Positions 7,706 through 17,198 of a stretch of 64,000 nt of DNA are shown here, in pieces. Position numbers and translations under genes: made by a program. The notes under the pieces were generated by a model. That model saw only the letters and a list, made by a program, of their open reading frames with translations. It was not told the DNA's origin and ran no database searches. This DNA comes from an uncultured Bacteroides sp. (GTDB lineage Bacteria; Bacteroidota; Bacteroidia; Bacteroidales; Bacteroidaceae), in assembly GCF_963666545.1 (NCBI RefSeq), contig NZ_OY762899.1, forward strand, positions 4,034,365 to 4,098,364. The letters are read 5' to 3'. Positions within the stretch are counted from its first letter, which is position 1, and each line of letters begins with the position of its first letter.

Positions 7706-10228
7706 ATGAATAATACAAAAATGAAGATTAAGCTGAAAATAATTTGTTTACTAGTCGTTTTGTGGATGCAGCAAGGTTTGTACGCTCAGGTAGGGAAAAT
7801 CGTCTCTGCTGATAAACAAGATGCGTTTGTCTTAGCGGAAGGCTCTTTTGTAGTCCCCTTGCTGGTAGACGATCAGGAGACGGTTGCAGTTAAACGAAGT
7901 GTAACCGCCTTACAGCAAGACATCAACCATGTGACGGGCATTATGCCGGTTGCATTCAATCAACTTACCGGTGATGCAAAAAAACAAATCATTATTGGAA
8001 CTATCGGACATAGCCGTTTCATTGACCAACTGGTTAAAGAGAATAAAATAAATGGCGAGCAACTCAGAGGCAAACGAGAGAAATTCCTTATCCAAACGAT
8101 TCAACAACCCTTTCCTGGAGTAGACGAGGCGTTAGTAATTGCCGGCAGTGACAAGCGTGGTACTGTTTATGGCGTTTATGAACTCTCTGCACAAATAGGA
8201 GTGTCGCCTTGGTATTATTGGGCGGATGTACCTGTTCGCAAGCAAGAACATTTATATATAAATAGAGGAACATATACAGATGGAGAACCTGCTGTAACCT
8301 ACAGAGGAATTTTCTTGAATGATGAGGCACCTGCGCTTAGTGGATGGTCACGCGAACAGTTTGGCGGATTCAATCACCAATTTTACGAGAAAGTTTTTGA
8401 ACTAATTCTTCGTTTGAAGGGCAATTTTATCTGGCCTGCTATGTGGGGGAATGCTTTTTATGATGATGATCCGGCTAATGGTGTACTTGCTAATGAGATG
8501 GGTATTATTATGGGAACCTCTCACCATGAACCAATGGGACTGGCTCAGCAAGATTGGAAACGCCGTGGAACTGGTGCATGGGATTATTCTAAAAACAGTA
8601 CTGTGTTACAGCAGTTTTGGGAAACAGGTATTGAACGCTGCAAAGATTGGGAATCAGTAATCACTGTAGGTATGCGTGGTGATGGAGATGAACCGATGAG
8701 TGAGAATGCTAATATTTCCTTATTGCAGAAGATTGTTAAAGATCAACGCAAAATCATTGCTGATGTTACCGGAAAGAAAGCTGCTGAAACGCCACAAGTA
8801 TGGGCGCTTTATAAAGAGGTGCAGGATTATTACGATAAAGGCATGCGTGTGCCGGATGATGTAACATTGTTACTCTGTGATGATAATTGGGGCAATGTGC
8901 GTAAGTTGCCCGAACTGTCAGCTAAGAAGCGTAAAGGTGGTTATGGCATGTATTATCATTTCGACTATGTCGGTGGTCCTAGAAATTATAAATGGCTTAA
9001 TGTCTCTCAGATACAACGTGTGTGGGAACAAATGAATCTGACTTACCGCTATGGTGTCGATAAACTATGGATTGTGAATGTGGGCGATTTGAAACCGATG
9101 GAATATCCTATTCAATTCTTTATGGATATGGCATGGAATCCTGAACGGTTTAATGAAAACAATTTATTGCAGCATACGGAAGAGTTTTGTGTTCGTCAGT
9201 TTGGCGAACAGTATGCTAAAGAAGCAGCGCGTCTCATCAATCTCTACACGAAGTACAACCGTCGTGTAACTCCCGAGTTGTTAAATGAAAAAACATACAG
9301 TTTACATCACTATAATGAGTTTCAAACGGTGGTCGATGATTACAAGGAGTTGTTACTTGATGCTCTGAAACTGAACTATCTGTTGCCGGCCGATTGTCGG
9401 GATGCCTATGATCAGTTGGTCCTTTTCCCGATACAAGCTTGTGCTAATTTATACGAACTCTATTATGCAGTGGCAATGAATCATGATTTGGCCGACAAGA
9501 AAGAGGTGAAAGCCAATCTTTGGGCCGGCAAAGCAGAGGCATGCTATTTACGAGATTCATTGCTTACCCGACATTATAATAAGGAGATAGCGGGAGGTAA
9601 ATGGAATCACATGATGGATCAAACACACATTGGATACACTTATTGGCAGCAGCCCGAACACAATGTAATACCGAAGTTAAAGCGTGTGGCTCAAAATAGA
9701 ATGGCACCACTTCCTTCTGTATTTGTGGAGGCAGATGGTTCTGTTTCTATGGAAGCAGAACATTATAGCCGGGCAATGAATGGAACGAATACTCATTGGG
9801 TCGTGATTCCCGGTCTGGGGAAAACTCTTTCCGGAGTGACCACCACGCCTGTTACGTTACTGCCGGATAAAGAAACAACTTTGGAGTATGATATGGAGCT
9901 GACTTCTATTGGTGAGATGAAATTGGAGATATTAGTCTCTCCAACGCTCAATTTCAATGGAAACAGAGGTTTGTGTTATGCCGTCTCTTTTGATGATGGC
10001 GAAGAGCAAATAGTCAATATAAATCAGACGTATGATATCCGATTGATGGAAAGTTGGCAAGCGAACAGCATCAATCGGACAGTTACGACACACCGGATAA
10101 CAACTCCCGGCAAGCATATGTTGCGGTTTCGTCCGCTCGATCCGGGGATTGTGTTGCAAAAGCTGATGTTGGATGCAGGAGGATTGAAACCCTCTTATCT
10201 GGGTGCACCTGAAAGTAAAATGAAATAA
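7706..10228 (+). CDS. GH115 xylan alpha-1,2-glucuronidase
   Basis: An 840-residue secreted enzyme. The frame is open from a GTG at 7676, but the ATG at 7706 gives a normal signal peptide (IICLLVVLWMQQGLYAQ, no lipobox Cys); 7721 is also possible. GH115 hallmarks are clear: a GTVYGVYELSAQIGVSPWYY segment near residue 155, RGIFLNDEAPALSGW, and LKGNFIWPAMWG near residue 236 followed by an Asp-rich loop and GTSHHEPM. The C-terminal third is a beta-rich domain. GH115 enzymes remove (4-O-methyl)glucuronic acid from internal xylose units of glucuronoxylan. It opens a run of seven + strand genes with short gaps. Confidence 0.95.
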   Translation: MNNTKMKIKLKIICLLVVLWMQQGLYAQVGKIVSADKQDAFVLAEGSFVVPLLVDDQETVAVKRSVTALQQDINHVTGIMPVAFNQLTGDAKKQIIIGTIGHSRFIDQLVKENKINGEQLRGKREKFLIQTIQQPFPGVDEALVIAGSDKRGTVYGVYELSAQIGVSPWYYWADVPVRKQEHLYINRGTYTDGEPAVTYRGIFLNDEAPALSGWSREQFGGFNHQFYEKVFELILRLKGNFIWPAMWGNAFYDDDPANGVLANEMGIIMGTSHHEPMGLAQQDWKRRGTGAWDYSKNSTVLQQFWETGIERCKDWESVITVGMRGDGDEPMSENANISLLQKIVKDQRKIIADVTGKKAAETPQVWALYKEVQDYYDKGMRVPDDVTLLLCDDNWGNVRKLPELSAKKRKGGYGMYYHFDYVGGPRNYKWLNVSQIQRVWEQMNLTYRYGVDKLWIVNVGDLKPMEYPIQFFMDMAWNPERFNENNLLQHTEEFCVRQFGEQYAKEAARLINLYTKYNRRVTPELLNEKTYSLHHYNEFQTVVDDYKELLLDALKLNYLLPADCRDAYDQLVLFPIQACANLYELYYAVAMNHDLADKKEVKANLWAGKAEACYLRDSLLTRHYNKEIAGGKWNHMMDQTHIGYTYWQQPEHNVIPKLKRVAQNRMAPLPSVFVEADGSVSMEAEHYSRAMNGTNTHWVVIPGLGKTLSGVTTTPVTLLPDKETTLEYDMELTSIGEMKLEILVSPTLNFNGNRGLCYAVSFDDGEEQIVNINQTYDIRLMESWQANSINRTVTTHRITTPGKHMLRFRPLDPGIVLQKLMLDAGGLKPSYLGAPESKMK

Positions 10229-10250
10229 AATAAAGTAAAATTGGTTAGTT

Positions 10251-12179
10251 ATGAGAGTTTTCAGTAGGCTTAGTTTGATTGTTTTGTTTGCCTTTTGCTT
10301 CACCCAATTGGGTGAAGCAAAGGTCAAACTACCTACTTTAATTGCGGATGGCATGGTTCTTCAGCGGGAACAAACAATTTCTGTTTGGGGAATAGCTGAT
10401 CCTAGTGAAGCAGTAGTAGTTCAGTTTCTGAAAAAAAAGGTTGAGACCCGTGCGGATGCCCAGGGTAACTGGGAGGTTACATTACCTCCAATGAAAGCGG
10501 GAGGTCCGTATGTGATGACTGTTAATGAGATACAGTTAAAGGATATTTTGATTGGCGATGTTTGGCTCTGTTCGGGGCAATCGAACATGGAACTTCCTAT
10601 TTCCAGAGTACTGGATAAGTATCGTGCAGAGGCCGAAGCGGATAGTAATCTGATGATTCGTTACGTCAAGACACCTTGGAAATATAATTTTCATGGACCG
10701 CAAGCGGATATCGAACCCGTTGAATGGAAATCGTTGACTCCTGAAAAAGCACTCTCTTTCTCAGCTGTAGCCTATTTTTTTGCTAAAGATCTTTATGCCA
10801 AAACGAAAGTACCTGTTGGCATCATTAATTCTAGCGTAGGAGGTTCGCCGATAGAAGCATGGATCAGTGAAGAAGGATTAAAGCCTTTCCCGCTATACCT
10901 TAATGATAAAAGAATTTGTGAATCAGACAAATATATAGATGATGTGACAAAGTTGGGCCGCGAAAGCCAAGAATTGTGGAACGCCACGCTTTATCGATCG
11001 GATGAAGGTTTGCATGCTACCCAACCGTGGTATTCATCGGAATATGATGATTCATCTTGGACTGTAACGGAACTATTTGATACCTCATGGGCTACGAGTG
11101 GCTTTAATCCTATTAACGGTTCACACTGGTTCCGTAAAGACTTTGATGTGCCGCAGACATTCGTTGGCAAAGCAGTAACCCTTCGTTTGGGGTGTATAGC
11201 GGATGCTGATTCTGTTTATGTGAACGGGATATTTCTGGGTACGGTGTCTTATCGTTATCCTCCCCGTATCTATGAGATTCCCGCTCACCTATTGAAAGCC
11301 GGAAAGAATAATATAACCATACGATTGATGAGTTATGGGGGACGTCCTGAATTTGTAAAGGACAAACCTTATAAGATTCTATGTGGGGGAGAAGAAATCA
11401 ATCTGTTGGGAGAATGGAAATACCGCTTAGGTACCCAGATGCCTGCCATGCCTCCGCAAATATCTTTTCAATACAAACCCGTTGGCTTATATAATGGTAT
11501 GATAGCCCCTTTGCTTCACTGTAAGTTTACCGGAGTGATCTGGTATCAGGGCGAATCTAATACCGGAAGATACAATGAATACGGTACTCTTTTATCAACT
11601 CTGATTGCTGATTGGAGGAGTAAACTGGATGCTCCTGAATTGCCTTTTTTCATCGTGCAACTACCTAATTTCATGCAATCGCACTCACATCCGGTGGAGA
11701 GTAGTTGGGCGGAATTGAGAAATAAACAGTTGGAGGTTAGCCGTACTATTCCCAATACGGCACTTGCGGTGACTATCGATTTAGGAGAATGGAACGATAT
11801 TCATCCCTTGAGTAAGAAAGAAGTGGGGCACCGTCTTTCCTTGCAAGCTCAAAAACTGGTTTATGGGGATAAAAAGCTTGTATCAGAGGGCCCCATGTAT
11901 GAATCAGCAACAACTGAGGGTGATAAGATGATTCTTTCTTTTCGTAGCGGTACGGATGATTTGCAATCGGTAACTGAACTGAAAGGTTTCTCTGTTGCGG
12001 GAAAAGACCGAATTTTCAAATGGGCTAAGGCTCGTGTGGAAGGTAATAAAGTAATTGTCTGGAATGAAGATATGGCAAATCCTGTGGTGGTTCGTTATGG
12101 ATGGGATGACAATCCGGTCGGTATCAATCTGCGTAACAAAGCGGGACTTCCTGCCTCACCTTTTACTACTGAATATTAA
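10251..12179 (+). CDS. SGNH/SASA-family acetylesterase, probable acetyl-xylan esterase
   Basis: A 642-residue secreted protein with an N-terminal signal (LIVLFAFCFTQLGEAK). The catalytic Ser111 is in GQSNMELP and the probable Asp516/His518 pair in NDIHP; GVIWYQGESN lies between. This is the sialate O-acetylesterase-like (SASA) fold. About 200 residues between the N-terminal block and the second esterase block form a jelly-roll insert (DWFRKDF-type segment, VYVNGIFLGTV), as seen in larger members. In a xylan locus the likely substrate is O-acetyl groups on xylose rather than sialic acid. It starts 22 bp after the GH115 gene. The substrate is inferred. Confidence 0.85.
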   Translation: MRVFSRLSLIVLFAFCFTQLGEAKVKLPTLIADGMVLQREQTISVWGIADPSEAVVVQFLKKKVETRADAQGNWEVTLPPMKAGGPYVMTVNEIQLKDILIGDVWLCSGQSNMELPISRVLDKYRAEAEADSNLMIRYVKTPWKYNFHGPQADIEPVEWKSLTPEKALSFSAVAYFFAKDLYAKTKVPVGIINSSVGGSPIEAWISEEGLKPFPLYLNDKRICESDKYIDDVTKLGRESQELWNATLYRSDEGLHATQPWYSSEYDDSSWTVTELFDTSWATSGFNPINGSHWFRKDFDVPQTFVGKAVTLRLGCIADADSVYVNGIFLGTVSYRYPPRIYEIPAHLLKAGKNNITIRLMSYGGRPEFVKDKPYKILCGGEEINLLGEWKYRLGTQMPAMPPQISFQYKPVGLYNGMIAPLLHCKFTGVIWYQGESNTGRYNEYGTLLSTLIADWRSKLDAPELPFFIVQLPNFMQSHSHPVESSWAELRNKQLEVSRTIPNTALAVTIDLGEWNDIHPLSKKEVGHRLSLQAQKLVYGDKKLVSEGPMYESATTEGDKMILSFRSGTDDLQSVTELKGFSVAGKDRIFKWAKARVEGNKVIVWNEDMANPVVVRYGWDDNPVGINLRNKAGLPASPFTTEY

Positions 12180-12197
12180 CTATAACAAATAAATGCG

Positions 12198-13691
12198 ATG
12201 AAAAGCTCTTCTCAAAAAGTTTCGCTTGGCGAAAAAATTGGTTACAGTCTGGGTGATGGTTCGGCGAACCTCGTTTTCCAGATGATGATGATGTTTCAAC
12301 TTTTTTTCTACACGGATGTCTTTGGCATTAAGGCTACTGCTGCCGGCATGATATTGCTGGTTGCCCGTATCTTCGATGCGTTTGTCGACCCACTTGTTGG
12401 TATTCTTTCCGACCGAACGAATACCCGTTGGGGTAAGTATCGCCCATGGATCTTGTGGACAGCCGTTCCGTTTGCCTTGTTCTTCGTTCTGGCGTTTACT
12501 ACGCCCGATCTTAGTGAAAGAGGAAAGATTATTTACGCCGGTATTACTTACACCTTGCTGATGTCCATCTATTCGTTCAATAATACCCCTTATTCTTCAT
12601 TGGGCGGAGTGATGACGAGCGATATCAAGGAGCGCACTAGTATCTCATCCGTACGTTTTGTTACCGCTACCATTGCTACGTTTATTGTGCAGGGACTCAC
12701 ACTACCTTTGGTCTCTAAATTCGGACATGGTGATGCTCAGAAGGGTTGGCTCATTACCATTTCACTGTTTGCCGTGATCGTTGTGGCATTGTTGGTTGTC
12801 ACCTTTTTTACGGCGAAAGAACGCATTACGCCCCCCGCTAATCAGAAAAATTCCATTAGGCAAGATTTTAAAGATATTGTTCATAATGGTCCATGGAAAG
12901 CGATGTTTATCCTTACGCTCTTTTTGTTTACCACCCTTGCATTGTGGGGTAGTAGTATGTCCTATTACTTCAACTACTTTGTAGATAAGACAGCTTTGTT
13001 CAATTTCCTTCAGCATTTTGGTTTGGTCAATGTTACCGGTGATACCTATGGAGTGGTACATAAATTTCTTGATGCTTTCGGATTGATTGCTTTGCCCGAT
13101 CATAGCAATGTATTTGCAGTCGGTTTCAGTCTTTTTAATATGACAGGACAGATCGTGACGTTACTCGGAGTGATCTTCTTATCCGGATATCTCTCTAATA
13201 TCTTTGGTAAACGAAATGTGTTCATTCTTTGCTTAGCATTAACAGGTGTGTTCACTACTCTATTTTACTTAGTCGATTCTACTAATGTGGAGCTGATCTT
13301 TGTGATTAACTTACTGAAAAGTATGGCTTATGCTCCAACGATTCCGCTTCTTTGGGCAATGATGGGCGATGTGGCTGATCATTCGGAATGGGTAAACCAT
13401 CGACGTGCGACAGGTTTTGTCTTTGCCGGTATTGTCTTTGCGCTGAAAGCCGGTTTAGGACTGGGAGGTGCTATCTGCGGAAGTATTGTCGATGCGTTTG
13501 GCTTTGTGCCCAATACGGTGCAAACTGATTCTGCTATTGTGGGTATTAAACTTACTTCGAGCGTTATTCCGGCCATCACATTCTTAATTGGTGTCGTTGC
13601 ACTTTTCTTTTATCCTATTTCTAAACGGTTGAATGAAAAGATACAGCTCGAATTGGCCGACCGAAGAGCGAAGAATGATAGAAACCAATAA
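12198..13691 (+). CDS. GPH-family cation symporter, probable xylo-oligosaccharide importer
   Basis: A 497-residue inner-membrane protein with about twelve hydrophobic segments. The N-terminal motif [18 protein letters not shown] and the following [15 protein letters not shown] and [10 protein letters not shown] are diagnostic of glycoside-pentoside-hexuronide symporters (the XylP/XynB/MelB group). A hydrophilic segment around residues 205-225 is the central loop. Its place between periplasmic and cytoplasmic xylan enzymes suggests uptake of xylobiose or short oligosaccharides, possibly carrying uronate. The next gene begins one base after its stop. Confidence 0.9.
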   Translation: MKSSSQKVSLGEKIGYSLGDGSANLVFQMMMMFQLFFYTDVFGIKATAAGMILLVARIFDAFVDPLVGILSDRTNTRWGKYRPWILWTAVPFALFFVLAFTTPDLSERGKIIYAGITYTLLMSIYSFNNTPYSSLGGVMTSDIKERTSISSVRFVTATIATFIVQGLTLPLVSKFGHGDAQKGWLITISLFAVIVVALLVVTFFTAKERITPPANQKNSIRQDFKDIVHNGPWKAMFILTLFLFTTLALWGSSMSYYFNYFVDKTALFNFLQHFGLVNVTGDTYGVVHKFLDAFGLIALPDHSNVFAVGFSLFNMTGQIVTLLGVIFLSGYLSNIFGKRNVFILCLALTGVFTTLFYLVDSTNVELIFVINLLKSMAYAPTIPLLWAMMGDVADHSEWVNHRRATGFVFAGIVFALKAGLGLGGAICGSIVDAFGFVPNTVQTDSAIVGIKLTSSVIPAITFLIGVVALFFYPISKRLNEKIQLELADRRAKNDRNQ

Positions 13692-13692
13692 G

Positions 13693-14871
13693 ATGACTAT
13701 GATGCGATATTTTATGAGAATTTGTTATTTAAGCTTGCCCCTGTTTTGGTTAGCTCTTTTGTCTGGCTGTAAAACCATACAGAGCGAGAATCAACTTTTG
13801 CAGAAGAATTCACTTCAAGGGCCTTCGTTGAAGACTTCACTCGAAGGAAAGTTCTTGATGGGTGTTGCGATGAATGATGCGCAAGCTTCGGAACGAGATA
13901 CGGCAGGACTTCACCTCATCAAGCAACATTTTAACGCTGTGGTTGCTGAGAATTGCATGAAGAGTGAAGTCATTCACCCCGAGGAGAATCGCTACGATTT
14001 TACCCGATCCGATCGCTTTGTGGCATTTGGTGAGAAGTATAAAATGGCTATCACCGGACATACACTGATTTGGCATTCGCAGCTTTCGCCTTGGTTTTGT
14101 GTAGATAAAGAAGGGAAAAACGTATCAGCCGAGGTACTGATAGAGCGAATGAAGAACCATATTCATACTGTTGTAGGACGTTACAAAGGACGTATTCAGG
14201 GATGGGATGTGGTGAATGAAGCATTTGAAGATGACGGCTCCTACCGCAAAACTAAATTCTACGAGATACTGGGAGAGGACTATATTCCGCTTGCTTTTCA
14301 GTTTGCACACGAGGCCGACCCGAATGCGGAGCTTTATTATAATGATTACTCCATGGCTCACAAAGGGCGGCGGGATGCTGTGGTACGGATGGTTACTCAG
14401 CTGAAAGCAAAAGGAATCCGTATTGATGCCGTAGGTATGCAGGGGCATATGCAGATGGATTTTCCTGCGGTAGAGGAGTTTGAAAAGAGTCTGCTGGCGT
14501 TTGCTAATGCCGGAGTAAAGGTGATGATTACCGAAATGGATATGACTATGCTGCCTAGCCCTAAGCAAAATATAGGCGCTGATGTAGGAGCCAATTTTGA
14601 ATATAAAAAGGAAATGAACCCGTATCCCGACACATTGCCCGACTCTCTGGCACAGGCTTGGAATGCTCGAATGGAAGATTTTTTTAATTTATTCTTGAAG
14701 CATAGTGATAAGATTAGCAGAGTGACCGTATGGGGAGTGACTGATGCTGATTCGTGGCGAAACAATTGGCCTATCAGAGGACGAAAGGATTATCCTTTAC
14801 TGTTCGATCGTAATAATCAGCCTAAGCCTGTAGTGGAAGCTATTTTGAAGGCTGCAAATAAGAAAAAATAA
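13693..14871 (+). CDS. GH10 endo-xylanase lipoprotein (second)
   Basis: About 392 residues from the ATG at 13693, one base after the symporter stop; in-frame ATGs at 13675 and 13702 are alternatives. The signal ends LLSGC, so it is a lipoprotein. All GH10 landmarks are present without an insert: [14 protein letters not shown], acid/base Glu176 in [14 protein letters not shown], and nucleophile Glu281 in ITEMDM, ending with [14 protein letters not shown]. This compact form resembles the periplasmic GH10 enzymes that cut oligosaccharides after import. A Cys replaces a normally conserved Glu in the AENCMK motif (AENEMK in most relatives). Confidence 0.95.
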   Translation: MTMMRYFMRICYLSLPLFWLALLSGCKTIQSENQLLQKNSLQGPSLKTSLEGKFLMGVAMNDAQASERDTAGLHLIKQHFNAVVAENCMKSEVIHPEENRYDFTRSDRFVAFGEKYKMAITGHTLIWHSQLSPWFCVDKEGKNVSAEVLIERMKNHIHTVVGRYKGRIQGWDVVNEAFEDDGSYRKTKFYEILGEDYIPLAFQFAHEADPNAELYYNDYSMAHKGRRDAVVRMVTQLKAKGIRIDAVGMQGHMQMDFPAVEEFEKSLLAFANAGVKVMITEMDMTMLPSPKQNIGADVGANFEYKKEMNPYPDTLPDSLAQAWNARMEDFFNLFLKHSDKISRVTVWGVTDADSWRNNWPIRGRKDYPLLFDRNNQPKPVVEAILKAANKKK

Positions 14872-14889
14872 TGTTTATATAATTTGATT

Positions 14890-15864
14890 ATGAAAAAAGA
14901 AGCACGTTATCTAGTGCCGGGCGACTATATGGCCGACCCTGCTGTACACGTTTTCAATGGCAAACTTTATATTTATCCTTCGCACGATCGTGAGAGTGGC
15001 ATTCCCGAAAATGATAATGGCGATCATTTTGATATGTGTGATTATCATGTATTTTCGATGGAAAGTATTGATGGTGAAGTGACGGATCATGGTGTGGCAC
15101 TCCAAGTAAAGGACATTCCTTGGGCAGGCCGCCAGTTGTGGGATTGTGATTGCGCTTATAAGAATGGTAAATACTACCTTTATTTTCCACTGAAAGATCA
15201 GACAGATATTTTCCGTATCGGTGTGGCAATAAGTGATAAGCCCGAAGGTCCTTTCATACCTCAACCCGATCCTATTAGAGGAAGTTACAGCATAGACCCT
15301 GCCGTGTTTGAAGATGAAGATGGTCAGTTTTATATGTACTTTGGTGGTCTTTGGGGTGGCCAGTTGCAACGCTACCGCAACAATAAAGCACAAGAATGTG
15401 GCGTTTTGTTGGAGGGTAATGAAGCGGCTTTGCCATCGCTGGTTGTTCAATTGAACGATGATATGTTGGACTTTGCCGAAGAGCCAAAAGCTGTCGTTAT
15501 CTTAGACGAAAACGGAGAACCATTGACAGCAGGAGATAACGAACGTCGATTTTTCGAAGCATCGTGGATGCACAAGTATAACGATAAGTATTATTTTTCT
15601 TACTCAACAGGTGATACACACAGGCTGTGTTATGCCGTTGGCGATAATCCTTATGGTCCGTTCACTTATCAAGGAGTGATACTTACGCCTGTGGTGGGAT
15701 GGACTACGCACCATGCTATCTGTGAGTTCAAAGGAAAGTGGTACCTCTTTCATCACGATAGTGTACCTTCGGGTGGGCGAACTTGGCTTCGTAGTCTTAA
15801 AGTCTGCGAGTTGGAGTATAACGCCGATGGGACGATTAAAACCATTGATGGAGGAGGGGAATAG
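14890..15864 (+). CDS. GH43 beta-xylosidase / alpha-L-arabinofuranosidase, probably cytoplasmic
   Basis: A 324-residue enzyme from the ATG at 14890 (a TTG six bases earlier is in frame). There is no signal peptide: it starts directly with EARYLVPGDYMADPAVHVF, which holds the GH43 general base Asp16. The second Asp is in YSIDPAVFEDEDG and the acid Glu in FFEASWMHKY. The sequence resembles GH43 subfamily 1. Lack of a signal suggests it hydrolyses imported xylobiose or arabinoxylo-oligosaccharides in the cytoplasm, downstream of the symporter. Distinguishing xylosidase from arabinofuranosidase activity is not possible from sequence here. Confidence 0.9.
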   Translation: MKKEARYLVPGDYMADPAVHVFNGKLYIYPSHDRESGIPENDNGDHFDMCDYHVFSMESIDGEVTDHGVALQVKDIPWAGRQLWDCDCAYKNGKYYLYFPLKDQTDIFRIGVAISDKPEGPFIPQPDPIRGSYSIDPAVFEDEDGQFYMYFGGLWGGQLQRYRNNKAQECGVLLEGNEAALPSLVVQLNDDMLDFAEEPKAVVILDENGEPLTAGDNERRFFEASWMHKYNDKYYFSYSTGDTHRLCYAVGDNPYGPFTYQGVILTPVVGWTTHHAICEFKGKWYLFHHDSVPSGGRTWLRSLKVCELEYNADGTIKTIDGGGE

Positions 15865-15908
15865 TTTTTTTAACGTGTTGCCTATTTAATAAACTAAAAT
15901 AGAGAGCC

Positions 15909-17174
15909 ATGAGACGCACATTTGTTTTAAATTTTATATTTATCTTTACTCTTATTACTATGAACTGCCATGCTGTAAATGTGATGAAACCTTGGGATAA
16001 AGGGGCTTTTGAAACGCTAAAATATCGGAATCTTTTTGCTGAGCTTGGATATACTCAGAATGAGATTGATGCGAAAGTAGAGGATGTATTCCAATCTCTT
16101 TTCTTCGGTCCCAACAAAATTTATTTTGAAGTGGGAGATTCTTTGGCTTATATCTCGGATATCAAGAATCATGATGCGCGAACAGAAGGCATGTCGTATG
16201 GCATGATGATAGCTGTACAGTTGAACAAAAAAGAGATATTTGACCGTTTGTGGCGCTGGAGCAAAAAGTACATGCAGCATAAAGATGGAGATTTAGAAGG
16301 GTATTTCGCATGGAGCTGCAAGATTAATGGGATGCGAAATGCTCAGGGCCCGGCTTCTGACGGTGAATTATACTATGTCACTTCTTTAATTTTTGCTTCT
16401 AATCTTTGGGGAAATACGACAGGGATTGATTATCTGAAAGAGGCACAGTATATTTTAGATAATGCAATGAATAAAGAAGGTAAAGGCAGAGTTACTAATC
16501 TTATTAATAAGGAGCACAAACTTATTACATTTGTTCCGGATACTTGGGGAGGTTCTTTTACTGATCCTTCCTATCATGTACCCGCTTTTTATGAGGTTTG
16601 GGCTCGTTGGGCCAATGATGGTAGAGCAGACTTTTGGAGAGAATGTGCTAAAGCTAGCCGTGAATATCTTCATAAAGCAATTCATCCGGTTACAGGACTT
16701 AATCCGGATTACTCTAACTATGATGGTTCTCCGTTGAATACAAAACAGTTAATTGGTAAGGCTTTTCGTTTCGACTCTTGGCGCGTACCTATGAATATTG
16801 CACTCGATTATTCTTGGGCCTGTGCTGATAAGGACTGGCAACAAGAATATGGAAATAAGATTCAGAATTTCTTATATTCACAGGGAATTCATACATTTGT
16901 TGACCAGTATAACGTAGATGGCTCTACTGTGGCTGAGATATTACCTGCCGGAGAGTATACTGCATTGCGTCATTCACTGGGGTTGGTAGCAACCTCGGCT
17001 GCTGTTTCACTAGTATGCACTCATGATAAGAGCAGCGAATTTGTTCAGCAATTATGGAATGCGCATCATGAACCCTATGCTGATGGCTATTTTGACGCTT
17101 ACTACGACGGGCTGTTGAGGCTCTTTTCAGTGATGCATTTAAGTGGCAAGTACCGTATTATTTTTCCGCAATAG
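15909..17174 (+). CDS. GH8 reducing-end xylose-releasing exo-oligoxylanase
   Basis: A 421-residue protein with an N-terminal signal (FIFIFTLITMNCHA). GH8 features: DARTEGMSYGMMIAVQ with acid Glu93, GPASDGELYYVTSL, and FDSWRVPMNIALDYSW carrying the probable base. The length and motifs fit the Rex-type GH8 enzymes that remove single xyloses from the reducing ends of xylo-oligosaccharides, rather than chitosanases or cellulases. It lies between GH43 and GH67 in the operon. A Cys just before the cleavage site (NCHA) could alternatively be read as a lipobox, but it is not typical. Confidence 0.9.
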   Translation: MRRTFVLNFIFIFTLITMNCHAVNVMKPWDKGAFETLKYRNLFAELGYTQNEIDAKVEDVFQSLFFGPNKIYFEVGDSLAYISDIKNHDARTEGMSYGMMIAVQLNKKEIFDRLWRWSKKYMQHKDGDLEGYFAWSCKINGMRNAQGPASDGELYYVTSLIFASNLWGNTTGIDYLKEAQYILDNAMNKEGKGRVTNLINKEHKLITFVPDTWGGSFTDPSYHVPAFYEVWARWANDGRADFWRECAKASREYLHKAIHPVTGLNPDYSNYDGSPLNTKQLIGKAFRFDSWRVPMNIALDYSWACADKDWQQEYGNKIQNFLYSQGIHTFVDQYNVDGSTVAEILPAGEYTALRHSLGLVATSAAVSLVCTHDKSSEFVQQLWNAHHEPYADGYFDAYYDGLLRLFSVMHLSGKYRIIFPQ

Positions 17175-17198
17175 TGATTAATCCTTGATTTTACAGAG

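Noticed and set aside
9932-10354. 140-codon - strand ORF across the GH115/esterase junction
   Set aside because: It overlaps the ends of two well-supported genes and has no recognisable domain.
14911-15450. 179-codon - strand ORF inside GH43
   Set aside because: Fully antisense to the GH43 gene, with no domain and unusual composition.
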